This document shows positions 38,804 through 46,358 of a stretch of 46,597 nucleotides of DNA, piece after piece. The stretch spans positions 1-46,597 of the forward strand of contig UPXY01000015.1 in NCBI GenBank assembly GCA_900538305.1, in the 5' to 3' direction. Below the pieces are notes generated by a model. It was not told the DNA's origin. It did no database searches and saw only the letters and a program-made list of their open reading frames with translations. Origin of the DNA: an uncultured Collinsella sp. GTDB lineage: Bacteria; Actinomycetota; Coriobacteriia; Coriobacteriales; Coriobacteriaceae. Numbering within the stretch: the first letter of the stretch is position 1; the number at the start of each line of letters is the position of its first letter. A program made the translations under genes and the position numbers.

Positions 38804-39823
38804 CTAGCAGATACGGGGGAGCTGTTCGCCGACGAGCATGTCGAGGATGCGCGTCGACCCCCAAGGTGTGCGTACGGTCACGCGCGGGTTTGTCGAGACC
38901 TCGCGTACCACTCCGATGATCGCCGCTTCCGTGCCCGAGGGGTGCGCTCGCATGGCAGCGAGTGCCGCTTCGGCCTCTTCGGGCGGAACGACCGCGACCA
39001 TCTTGCCCTCGTTCGCGACCTGCAGCGGGTCGTAGCCGAGCATATCGCATGCGCTTCGCACCTCAGGTCGCACGGGGACGGCGTCCTCGTCGATTTCGAT
39101 ATCCACGTAGCTCGCGGTCGCGAACTCGTTCAGGGTGCTCGCGAGACCCCCGCGGGTGGGGTCGCGGAAGCACCGGACGTGTGGTGCCGCCTCGAGCACC
39201 GCTGCGACGAGTCCATTGAGCGGGGCCGCATCGCTTACGATGCTCGTTTGGAACGAGAGGCCTTCGCGTACGCTCATGATGGCGATACCGTGGTCGCCGA
39301 GCGTGCCGGAGACGAGTACGGTATCGCCCGGCTCACAGGCGCTGCTTGCAAGGTTCACGCTCTCGGGGACGTCGCCCACCCCTGCGGTGTTGAGATAGAT
39401 GCCGTCTGCGCAGCCCCGTTCGACGACTTTCGTGTCACCGGTGATGATTGCTACGTTCGCCTCGCGCGCGGCTTCTGCCATGCTCTTGCAGATCCGGCGC
39501 AGGTCGTCGAGGGGAAACCCCTCCTCGATCACAAAGCCGCAGGAAAGGTAGCGCACGTGGGCGCCTGAGGTTGCTACATCGTTCACCGTGCCGCATACCG
39601 CGAGTCTGCCGATGTCTCCACCGGGGAAGGTGTGCGGCGTGACGACGAAGGTGTCGGTGGAAAGCGCGATGCGTTCCGTAGGCGGCAACACGGCGACGCC
39701 GGCATCGTTGCCGGCATGCAGCTCGGGCGCGTCGAACGCCTCGAGGAACACCTCGTCGATGAGGCGCTTCATCATGGCTCCGCCCGACCCATGCCCGAGC
39801 TGAACGGTTTCGTAAGACGGCAT
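38804..39823 (-). CDS. hypE: Hydrogenase maturation protein HypE
   Basis: 339 aa; TAAGGAG precedes the ATG. HypE dehydrates the carbamoyl group on its own C-terminal cysteine to a thiocyanate, the source of CN ligands for the [NiFe] site. The diagnostic C-terminus PRIC is present, and QLGHGSGGAMMKRLIDEVF (about 8-26) is the conserved N-terminal segment. ATP-binding residues lie in IITGDTKVVERG (about 126-137) and VCGTVNDVATSGAHVRYL. It is the last hyp gene of the operon; 54 bp holding a family D repeat separate it from hypD. Confidence 0.96.
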   Translation of the reverse strand: MPSYETVQLGHGSGGAMMKRLIDEVFLEAFDAPELHAGNDAGVAVLPPTERIALSTDTFVVTPHTFPGGDIGRLAVCGTVNDVATSGAHVRYLSCGFVIEEGFPLDDLRRICKSMAEAAREANVAIITGDTKVVERGCADGIYLNTAGVGDVPESVNLASSACEPGDTVLVSGTLGDHGIAIMSVREGLSFQTSIVSDAAPLNGLVAAVLEAAPHVRCFRDPTRGGLASTLNEFATASYVDIEIDEDAVPVRPEVRSACDMLGYDPLQVANEGKMVAVVPPEEAEAALAAMRAHPSGTEAAIIGVVREVSTNPRVTVRTPWGSTRILDMLVGEQLPRIC

Positions 39824-39842
39824 CGTTGCTCCTTAACGCCAG

Positions 39843-39872
39843 ATGTTAAAAAACCCCTGGGGTTATTTTACA
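39843..39872. repeat. Palindromic element, family D (single unit) between hypD and hypE
   Basis: ATGTTAAAAAACCCCTGGGG followed by TTATTTTACAC, matching the unit at 18741. It lies 5 bp beyond the hypD stop codon and within the hyp operon, ending 20 bp before the hypE ATG in the transcribed direction. Confidence 0.85.
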
Positions 39873-39877
39873 CGGGG

Positions 39878-40972
39878 TCAATCCCGATAGCGGTAATGCG
39901 CGGCGCAGCTGCCCTCGCTCGAGACCATGCACGGGCCTACCGGGTGCTCGGGCGTGCACGTGCGGGCGAAGAGCGGGCAGGAGGTCGGTGCAATAATGCC
40001 GCGCAGCACGTCGCCGCAACGGCACCCGCGCGGCTCGCTCGCGGGTTCGATCTCCACCGCAAAGCGGCGCGCGGCATCGAAGCGCGCAAACGTATCGCGG
40101 ATGCGCAGACCAGAGCCGGGAAGTAGGCCGAGCCCGCGCCAGATGGCATCCGCGTGCTCGAAGACGCGCTCGCAGAGGCTGCGCGCCACCGGGTTCCCGC
40201 CGTCGCGGACTCCGCGGCGGTAGGCGTTCACGATGGCGGGCTGTCCGCTCGTCACCATCTCTACGAGCAGCGCGATGCCCTCCAGGATGTCCACCGGCTC
40301 GAATCCGGTTATGACGCCGGGGGTTTCGAACTCGTCGACGAGAAAGCGGAATGGCTCGGCGCCCGTGATGGTAGAGACATGGCCGGGAAGGATGAAGCCG
40401 TCGACAGCGCACGCAGGATCGCTCGCGATAGCGCGCAGTGCAGCTGGCGTGGTCTTGTGCATGCAAAGCACGGAGAAATTCGCGAGTCCACGCTCTTCGG
40501 CAGCAAGGATGCTCGCTGCGATGAGGGGTGCTGTGGTCTCGAACCCGATACCCAGGAAGACGACCTCGCGTTCGGGGCGCTTCACCGCGAGCTCGATGGC
40601 GTCGAGTGGCGAGTAGACGATGCGGATGTCGTGCCCGGCAGATTTCTCTTCCGCGAGCGACGAGCTGCTGCCGGGCACGCGCATCATGTCGCCGAACGTG
40701 GCGACGGTGAGGCCGTCTTGCCGTGCGAGCGCGATGGCGTGGTCGATGTCGTGGTTCGCCGTCACGCAGACCGGGCATCCCGGGCCAGAGAGCAGCTGTA
40801 GGTTGCGGGGGAGCATGGAGCGGAAACCATAGCGCCCGATGCTCATGGTGTGCGTACCGCAGACCTCCATGAGGTTGATGTGCCGGTCGCCGACGATGTG
40901 CTCGATGCGAGCAATGAGCTCGCGCGCGAGCTTGGGATCGCGAAAGGCGTCGAGGTCGAGTGCGCTCGTCAT
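39878..40972 (-). CDS. hypD: Hydrogenase maturation protein HypD
   Basis: 364 aa. HypD carries the Fe(CN)2CO precursor and an iron-sulfur cluster, and works in complex with HypC. The conserved motifs are all here: MEVCGTHTMSI (about 37-47), SGPGCPVCVT (about 64-73), GFETTAP (about 153-159), CMHKTTPAAL, and the C-terminal cluster ligands CRCGDVLRGI and CPLFARTC (about 322-345). The start overlaps the hypC stop by ATGA. It has no own ribosome site beyond the hypC coding end and depends on coupling. Confidence 0.96.
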   Translation of the reverse strand: MTSALDLDAFRDPKLARELIARIEHIVGDRHINLMEVCGTHTMSIGRYGFRSMLPRNLQLLSGPGCPVCVTANHDIDHAIALARQDGLTVATFGDMMRVPGSSSSLAEEKSAGHDIRIVYSPLDAIELAVKRPEREVVFLGIGFETTAPLIAASILAAEERGLANFSVLCMHKTTPAALRAIASDPACAVDGFILPGHVSTITGAEPFRFLVDEFETPGVITGFEPVDILEGIALLVEMVTSGQPAIVNAYRRGVRDGGNPVARSLCERVFEHADAIWRGLGLLPGSGLRIRDTFARFDAARRFAVEIEPASEPRGCRCGDVLRGIIAPTSCPLFARTCTPEHPVGPCMVSSEGSCAAHYRYRD

Positions 40973-41250
40973 GAGTGTGCTGCCTGGGATGGGATTGCCT
41001 GGTAGGTGCTTGCGTTCAGCCCGAGGTCTTCGGAAGCGAGTTCATCCAGCTCGCGGACGATCTGGATGGTCTCCTCGGCTTGCTCGGCATCGATGACCTC
41101 GATAGCGAAGCCAGCGTGCACGAGCACCCAATCACCGATCCGAGCGCTTGGTGTAAGTGAAAGCGAGATGTCGCGACGGACTCCCATCATGTCGATCGTC
41201 GCCGCGCCGTCGCGCACATCGACGACCTGTCCCGGTATGGCAAGGCACAT
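40969..41250 (-). CDS. hypC: Hydrogenase maturation chaperone HypC
   Basis: 93 aa; GAAGGAG is 5 nt before the ATG. MCLAIPGQVVDVRDG gives the essential N-terminal Cys2 and the IPG motif; the small beta-barrel with WVLVHAGFAIEVIDAEQA (about 42-59) is standard. It carries the iron complex between HypD and the hydrogenase large subunit. It is a little longer at the C-terminus than the usual 80-90 residues. Overlaps hypD by 4 bp. Confidence 0.96.
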   Translation of the reverse strand: MCLAIPGQVVDVRDGAATIDMMGVRRDISLSLTPSARIGDWVLVHAGFAIEVIDAEQAEETIQIVRELDELASEDLGLNASTYQAIPSQAAHS

Positions 41251-41292
41251 GATTGCTCCTTCAGCTTGGTCGCGTTAGATGGTACCCCGCCG

Positions 41293-43887
41293 TCATGCAG
41301 AGGGCAAACCATCGCCATACCGCGCGCGGGCGATTGCTGCCTGGCCGTACGCGATGCCGCCGTCGTTGAGCGGGATGCGTTCCGGCACCAGTACGCGCAG
41401 GCCGTTCGCTTCCAGGCGCTTCCACGTTTCTTCGAGGATGAGGCGGTTCATGAAGACGCCGCCGCCCAGTGCCGCGGTATGCAGGCCACGTTCGCGCGCG
41501 ATCGCGGTGGCGACATCGGCGGCCATGCGTGCGACGGCGGCATGGACGGCAAACGCGAGTGTGCACGCGTCGCTGGCGCTGGCGATGCCGTCGAGCAGCG
41601 CAGCGAGCAGGGGTGCCGGATCGGCGCGCAACACGTTTTCTGCGTTCTCGCGATGCCCCGGCGCTCGGTTTTCCCACGATTCGTCTGAAGCATAGGCGAA
41701 CGGGGCGAACGTGCTGTGCGTATGGGAGGAGCTAACGGCATCCGAGCCATGTTCCCGGAGACGCGCCCGGCCCGCCGCGGCCTCAAGTTCGATTGCGGGC
41801 TCTCCATCGTAGGACGCGTGCTCACATATGCCCAGGATGGCAGCGCAGGCGTCGAGGAAGCGCCCCATGCTGCTCGTGAGGGGGCTGTTGATGCCGCGTT
41901 CGAGCATGGTGTCCAGTATGCTGCGCGCTTCGTCTCCCAAGCCCTGGAGCAGGCGCGTCGCTCCGGGATGCTCGAGCAGGCCGTGCTGCCGCAGAAGCGC
42001 AAAGGCCGAGCGGCGCGGATCGCGGATGGCCGCGGCTCCGCCGGGAAGCGGCCAGGGTGCGAGATGCGCGGCGCGCTCGAAACCAGAAAGCGTCGCGACG
42101 AGGAACTCCCCGCCCCAGATGGTCCCGTCTGTGCCCGCCCCGGTGCCATCGAACGCGATGCCCACCACGGGTTCCCGTACGTCGAAGTTCTCGTAGGCGG
42201 CTGCCTCGGCTATCGCGGCGCCGATATGCGCATGGTGGTGCTGCACCTCGATGAGGGGAAGGCCGTGCCTCGCCGCCGCGCTGCGCGCCCATTGTGCGGT
42301 GAGATAGGTCGGATGCAGATCGCAGGCGATGATATCCGGTTCAAGATCGAACAGGCTGCACGCGCGCTCGCGTGCCTCGTGCCAAGCGTCGAGGGCGCTC
42401 GCATGCTCCACATCTCCAACATGCTGGGAGAGGAAGCAGAGCGCGGTTCCTTGACTCTGTTCGCGCGTGAGGGCAAGCATCGCCTTTTGTTCACTCCCGC
42501 AGGCAAGGATGCAAGGAGCCCCGGCTGCCTGCGCGGTCTCGTGTGTACGGGGAGATTTCGTGACGTCCGCGGCGGGTAGCTCGAGCGGTTGCGGCGCATA
42601 ACCCCGCGCGCGGCGCACGGCGAGCTTGGTTCCCCGGGCGCCGACGCGCACCACGGAATCGTCGTAGCGCGAGAGAATGGCGCGGTCGTTTCCCAGAAGC
42701 GCATCGGCGATGCCGCCCTCGACAAGGTGCTCCCACGCGCGCGCGTCGTCGGTCTCTATGGGCTCTCCGCTCACGTTGCCACTTGTCATGACGAGCGCCC
42801 CGATGCCGCGCGAGGCGCATGCGGCGAGCAGCAGATGCTGCAGCGGGGTATATGGAAGCATCACACCGAGCTCGGGCAGCTGGAAGGCGACGTTAGAGGC
42901 AAGGAGCTCGTCCGTTCCCGACGCCGAGGTATACACGGCGCCGCTCATTGGGCGTCGGCGCAAAAGGACAATCGGTCGCGCGCTGCCAGCGAGCAGGCTG
43001 CGCTCGCCGCCCGATACCGCACAGACGCGCTCGATGTCTTCCATGGTGCGAACCATCACCGCGAACGGCTTTTTCGGCCGGCGTTTCCGCGCGCGCAGCG
43101 TCGCGACCGCGCGCTCATCGCCCGCGTTGCACGCCAGGTGAAAGCCGCCGAGCCCCTTGATCGCCACGATGCCGCCGCGGGCGAGCACGTCCGCACAGCG
43201 CTCGATGATGTCGTCGCTTTCCGCGCGGGTTGCGCCGATGCGCGCCTCCTGCTCGGCACGCTCGCGCCAGGTAATATGAGGTCCGCAGGCAAAGCATGCA
43301 TCCGGTTGGGCGTGAAAGCGCCGGTCGAGCGGATCGGCGTACTCGTGGGCGCATGCGTCGCACATGGGGAAGGCCGCCATCGACGTCGCGGCGCGATCGT
43401 AGGGGAGCGAGCGGATGATGGTGAAGCGCGGGCCGCAGTTCGTGCAGTTTATGAAGGGGTAGTGGTAGCGTTGGTCGCTGGGGTCGAACAGTTCGCGCAA
43501 ACAGTCGGAGCAGGTCGCGATATCCGGTGAGACGAGCGTCGTATGCTTAGCGTCTTCGCTGGATGCCAAGATGCGGAATGGCTCGAGTGCAGCCGCGTCG
43601 TGTGCTGGGACATGCGTGCAGCCACGTTCGTCCTCGCCCGCGGTGCCTTCAGCCAGCGAAACTGCGATATCGTCGACGCGTGCGGCCGCCGGGGCATGGT
43701 CGCGCAGCGCGCGTATGAAGGCATCGAGGACGGTCTGCTCCGCTGCGGCCTCGATGTGCACGCCGTCTCCCGCGTTCAGCACCCATCCGTGCACGCCGGC
43801 GGCGACGGCTTCGCGGTACACGAACGGCCGCATGCCCACGCCCTGGACGATGCCGGTGATATGGATGTGAACGCGCTGCACGGACAT
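41293..43887 (-). CDS. hypF: Hydrogenase maturation carbamoyltransferase HypF
   Basis: 864 aa, somewhat over the usual 750-800. N-terminal acylphosphatase domain (HITGIVQGVGMRPFVYREA, about 9-27), two zinc-finger pairs (CSDC...CTNCG, CDACAHEY...CFACG, about 123-205), a YrdC-like domain (about 215-420, IAIKGLGGFHLACNA, KRRPKKPFAVM), then a Kae1-like carbamoyltransferase part with VQHHHAHIGAAIAE (about 539-552) and GVFMN. It makes carbamoyl-AMP and passes the carbamoyl group to HypE. The extra length is in loops such as residues 445-465 and 690-720. Its start is 12 nt after nikR, with only a weak ribosome site (GGGCGA). Confidence 0.95.
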   Translation of the reverse strand: MSVQRVHIHITGIVQGVGMRPFVYREAVAAGVHGWVLNAGDGVHIEAAAEQTVLDAFIRALRDHAPAAARVDDIAVSLAEGTAGEDERGCTHVPAHDAAALEPFRILASSEDAKHTTLVSPDIATCSDCLRELFDPSDQRYHYPFINCTNCGPRFTIIRSLPYDRAATSMAAFPMCDACAHEYADPLDRRFHAQPDACFACGPHITWRERAEQEARIGATRAESDDIIERCADVLARGGIVAIKGLGGFHLACNAGDERAVATLRARKRRPKKPFAVMVRTMEDIERVCAVSGGERSLLAGSARPIVLLRRRPMSGAVYTSASGTDELLASNVAFQLPELGVMLPYTPLQHLLLAACASRGIGALVMTSGNVSGEPIETDDARAWEHLVEGGIADALLGNDRAILSRYDDSVVRVGARGTKLAVRRARGYAPQPLELPAADVTKSPRTHETAQAAGAPCILACGSEQKAMLALTREQSQGTALCFLSQHVGDVEHASALDAWHEARERACSLFDLEPDIIACDLHPTYLTAQWARSAAARHGLPLIEVQHHHAHIGAAIAEAAAYENFDVREPVVGIAFDGTGAGTDGTIWGGEFLVATLSGFERAAHLAPWPLPGGAAAIRDPRRSAFALLRQHGLLEHPGATRLLQGLGDEARSILDTMLERGINSPLTSSMGRFLDACAAILGICEHASYDGEPAIELEAAAGRARLREHGSDAVSSSHTHSTFAPFAYASDESWENRAPGHRENAENVLRADPAPLLAALLDGIASASDACTLAFAVHAAVARMAADVATAIARERGLHTAALGGGVFMNRLILEETWKRLEANGLRVLVPERIPLNDGGIAYGQAAIARARYGDGLPSA

Positions 43888-43899
43888 CGGGGTCGCCCG

Positions 43900-44343
43900 T
43901 TACCAATCGAGGCTCGACTCCGTGGCGGCGCAGGTGAGCTTGCCGTGCTTCACACCGCGGAGCGCTAGGAGCTTGTCCGCGAGCTCGTAGACGCGCTCTC
44001 CCTTGCCGCGGAGCGCGAGGATCTCAAGGCAGTTATGGTGGTCGAGGTGCACGTGCATCGTCGAGACGATCTCTGCCGTGTAATCATGCTGCACCTCGTC
44101 GAGCCGGCGCGTGAGGTCGCCGGTATGGTGGTCGTAGATCATGGTGAGCGAGCCTATGACCTCGGCATCGGGTGTCCGGCGCTCCTCTTCGACGAGTGCG
44201 GAACGGATGAGGTCGCGAATGGCGCTCGAACGGTTCGCCTCGTCGCCGTGTCGGGCGAGCTGCTCGTCGAAGGCGGCGAGAAGATCTTCGGGGATGGCGA
44301 CGGAGAAGCGAGCGACCTCGCTCGGGCATGCGCGCTTGTTCAT
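43900..44343 (-). CDS. nikR: Nickel-responsive regulator NikR
   Basis: 147 aa. An N-terminal ribbon-helix-helix (about 10-52: RFSVAIPEDLLAAFDEQLAR, RSSAIRDLIRSAL) and a C-terminal ACT-like nickel domain. The four high-affinity nickel ligands of E. coli NikR (His76, His87, His89, Cys95) appear at identical spacing as H86, H97, H99 and C105 in MHVHLDHHNC. With nickel bound it represses nickel uptake or hydrogenase genes. Here it heads the hyp operon after one small gene, so it could regulate its own operon. I found no clear GTATGA-N16-TCATAC palindrome nearby. It starts 3 bp after the preceding stop and is coupled. Confidence 0.95.
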   Translation of the reverse strand: MNKRACPSEVARFSVAIPEDLLAAFDEQLARHGDEANRSSAIRDLIRSALVEEERRTPDAEVIGSLTMIYDHHTGDLTRRLDEVQHDYTAEIVSTMHVHLDHHNCLEILALRGKGERVYELADKLLALRGVKHGKLTCAATESSLDW

Positions 44344-44346
44344 GAG

Positions 44347-44595
44347 CTACACCAGCCGTACGGTGCCGACGGCGTTATGGTCTGCCTCGATGGCTTCCTC
44401 GTAGCCTTCGAGCGCGTCGCGCGCTTCGTCGAGCGCCTTCATGGCGGCAGCGAGCTTTTCCTCGGTGCGTTTCATGTCGAAGGACTCGGTCGCATGGTAC
44501 AGGTCGTGGCACCAGGTGCGTGCGAGCGCGATGGTGTCGTCGATCTGGCGCATGCTCATCGCGAGCTGGCTCATGTTCATGCCTACGTCGTGCAT
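44347..44595 (-). CDS. Small coiled-coil protein of unknown function, first gene of the hyp operon
   Basis: 82 aa; AAGGAG is 6 nt before the ATG at 44595. Mostly helical with heptad-like spacing (EEKLAAAMKALDEARDALEG, about 45-64), suggesting a coiled coil. The N-terminal half is rich in Met, His and Cys (MHDVGMNM, WCHDLYHATESFDMK), as metal-linked proteins can be. It stops 3 bp before nikR. I recognise no family. Its position suggests a nickel-related or hydrogenase-related role, but that is inference. Confidence 0.72.
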   Translation of the reverse strand: MHDVGMNMSQLAMSMRQIDDTIALARTWCHDLYHATESFDMKRTEEKLAAAMKALDEARDALEGYEEAIEADHNAVGTVRLV

Positions 44596-44626
44596 GCCGT
44601 TCTCCTTCGAACGATGCGAAGAGCAA

Positions 44627-44650
44627 AGAGCCCCGGGTATCCGAGGCTCT
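44627..44650 (-). terminator. Hairpin after thioredoxin, before the hyp operon
   Basis: On the minus strand AGAGCCTCGG pairs with CCGGGGCTCT (10 bp, one G-U), loop ATAC, followed by TTTGCTCTT. It probably ends the thioredoxin transcript and lies at the very start of any hyp transcript. Confidence 0.6.
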
Positions 44651-44675
44651 AGTGTACTACGTATCGGGGTGTCAA
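44647..44675 (-). promoter_or_regulatory. Possible promoter of the hyp operon
   Basis: On the minus strand a perfect TTGACA (44670-44675) lies 17 bp from a weak -10, CTAGAG (44647-44652). Its start would fall within the hairpin at 44627-44650. Confidence 0.4.
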
Positions 44676-44682
44676 GGCGTGG

Positions 44683-45003
44683 TTACAGTGCCTTCTCGAT
44701 CTCTTCGAGGAGCTTGGGTTTCGGCATCGCGCCGACGATGCGGTTGGCCTCCGCACCGCCCTTCAAGATCACGAGCGTGGGGATGGACATGACGCCGTAG
44801 CGCATGGCGATGTCCTGGTTTTCGTCGACGTTGCACTTCGCGACGACGAGACGGCCGGCGAGCTCATCGGCGATCTGGTCAACGATGGGCGAGACCATGC
44901 GACACGGGCCGCACCACGGTGCCCAGAAATCGACGAGGACGGGGAGCTGCTCCTGGAGCAAGCTGTCGAAATTGCTGGCGTTGACCTCGGTAATCGCTGC
45001 CAT
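44683..45003 (-). CDS. trxA: Thioredoxin
   Basis: 106 aa; AAGGAGG is 4 nt before the ATG at 45003, and the longer in-frame start is rejected. The active site WCGPC is at 30-34 in DFWAPWCGPC, the cis-proline in SIPTLVI (about 73-79), and the length is typical. It reduces protein disulfides in the cytosol with electrons from thioredoxin reductase, not encoded here. The upstream region has a minus-strand TATAAC (45116-45121) as possible -10. Confidence 0.95.
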   Translation of the reverse strand: MAAITEVNASNFDSLLQEQLPVLVDFWAPWCGPCRMVSPIVDQIADELAGRLVVAKCNVDENQDIAMRYGVMSIPTLVILKGGAEANRIVGAMPKPKLLEEIEKAL

Positions 45004-45206
45004 GGTTCCTCCTTGGAACGTTCGGTGTGCACCCGGAATACGAAGCCGGCATGAGACGGGCGGTTTCCGCGTGCTGCGCCGTGCGTTCCGGGTGCGGTTC
45101 ATCAAAGTCGGTCACGTTATACCCAGTTGCTGTGCTCTCTTGCAGCACATCGCGCGAACGGTTTATCGCTTCGGCGCATGCCGTGTCGGACACGTCTGCC
45201 GCAGCG

Positions 45207-45212
45207 TACAAT
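45207..45212 (+). promoter_or_regulatory. Possible -10 element before the unknown protein
   Basis: TACAAT at 45207-45212 is a good -10, 31 bp before the ATG at 45244; only a weak -35 (TGTCGG, 45184-45189) is present. Confidence 0.4.
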
Positions 45213-45243
45213 GATGGGGACGACGCAGATAAGGAGAATGCGC

Positions 45244-45831
45244 ATGGCGGTGACGAGTGCGGAGAAACGAAACGCCCTGCTCGAGATGAAGCGTCTCGAG
45301 CTCGCGGGGCTCGAGAAGCGGGGGGTGCGCGTCTGCGGAAATGCCTTCTCGCCGATCGTCCTCGTAAAAGGTGAGCTCAACGATGCCGAGCGCGGCGGTT
45401 CGCGGCTGCTTTCCGGTGCGGACGGCACGGCGCTGCGCGCGGCGCTCGAGCGTTTGGGGTATGGGCCGGAAGATTTCTGCGCGCTCGCGTCGGTTGCCGG
45501 TGCATGCGAAGAGGGCGTGGCGGTAACCTACGCTCCGGGCGATCCGCTGCCGCCGGAGTTGTTCCGCTGGGCGCTCGAGACGCTCGATCCCGAGGCGGTC
45601 GTGCTGCTCGACGATGCGGCGTCTGCCATGATGCGCGAGGCGTATGCCGAGGAGCTCGCGGAGGTGGAGCAGTTCAATGTTGCGATGCTCGAGAGCGGGC
45701 TTGTGGCGCGCGTGCTGGGCAGGCGGGTGCTTGCGCTCGGCGGCTTCGAGGCGGCGCTTGCGAGCGCGGATGCGAAGCAGCGCATGTGGGCGTACCTCAA
45801 GCAGCTGCCTCCGCTTGGGTCGCCGCTCTAA
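45244..45831 (+). CDS. Unknown protein, possibly uracil-DNA-glycosylase-like fold
   Basis: 195 aa; AAGGAG is 7 nt before the ATG at 45244. A short helical N-terminus, then VCGNAFSPIVLVKGELNDAE (about 30-49) and GGSRLLSGADGTALRAALERLGYGPEDF (about 51-78). The latter looks like the G-x-L-x-G-AG-x-x-L block of family 4/5 uracil-DNA glycosylases, but the VGEaPG motif is changed to VKGELN. I see neither the catalytic residues nor iron-sulfur cysteines. A structural or degenerate relative is a guess. The gene is alone between divergent thioredoxin and converging ferredoxin. Confidence 0.6.
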   Translation: MAVTSAEKRNALLEMKRLELAGLEKRGVRVCGNAFSPIVLVKGELNDAERGGSRLLSGADGTALRAALERLGYGPEDFCALASVAGACEEGVAVTYAPGDPLPPELFRWALETLDPEAVVLLDDAASAMMREAYAEELAEVEQFNVAMLESGLVARVLGRRVLALGGFEAALASADAKQRMWAYLKQLPPLGSPL

Positions 45832-45933
45832 TGTTGCGACCGAGCGTCGGGGTGGGTTTTCAACTGAAAGCATTCGGCTTGGAGGCATCGGGCCAGGCTG
45901 CTGTTATCGCTTTTGCGGGTCGCACCGCAACAA

Positions 45934-45959
45934 AAAAGGGCTCCCGAAGGAGCCCTTTT
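45934..45959. terminator. Strong bidirectional terminator
   Basis: AAAAGGGCTCC (45934-45944) pairs perfectly with GGAGCCCTTTT (45949-45959) around a CGAA loop, with A and T runs on both sides. It ends both the unknown gene and the converging ferredoxin gene. Confidence 0.92.
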
Positions 45960-45987
45960 CGTACCCGAGAGGGTGGTACCTTAGACG

Positions 45988-46173
45988 CTAGTCCTCAGCG
46001 ATCTCGGTGATCGCGCCAGACGGGCAGCTGTCGAGGCACACGCCGCAACCAATGCAGGAGTCCTCGTCCACCACAGTGGCGACGTCCTGGAGCTCCAGAA
46101 CGCCCTGGGGGCAGTCGTCGACGCAGACGCCGCAAGCGATGCACTCGTCGGCTTCAATAACGGGATGAGCCAT
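45988..46173 (-). CDS. 2[4Fe-4S] ferredoxin
   Basis: 61 aa; AAGAGGAGG precedes the ATG. Two classic clusters: C11-x2-C14-x2-C17-x3-C21-P and C40-x2-C43-x2-C46-x3-C50-P. This is the low-potential ferredoxin of anaerobes, passing electrons between pyruvate:ferredoxin oxidoreductase, hydrogenase and similar partners. It is monocistronic with a good own promoter, as expected for an abundant protein. A link to the nearby hydrogenase maturation genes is possible but not shown. Confidence 0.95.
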   Translation of the reverse strand: MAHPVIEADECIACGVCVDDCPQGVLELQDVATVVDEDSCIGCGVCLDSCPSGAITEIAED

Positions 46174-46233
46174 AGTAATCCTCCTCTTGATTTGCCCGGA
46201 GCCGATTAGCGGTGCCCCGGAACTTGTGGCTTC

Positions 46234-46261
46234 AATATACCCCGTGCGCGCTCATTTGCAA
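46234..46261 (-). promoter_or_regulatory. Promoter of the ferredoxin gene
   Basis: On the minus strand TTGCAA (46256-46261), a 16-bp spacer and TATATT (46234-46239). It gives a leader of about 50 nt and sits in the AT-richer part of 46174-46403. Confidence 0.65.
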
Positions 46262-46358
46262 GTCTCGTTTGGGGCCTTTTTCTACCGTTCACCGAGTTAG
46301 ACATGGCTAACGCGATTGCTTCCATGCTAAAAAATGCAGAAACCGCTCCGAAGGGCAT

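Noticed and set aside
16316..39872. CRISPR array from the recurring family D units
   Set aside because: The units are scattered over 23 kb, lie in both orientations, have no regular spacers and no cas genes are present.
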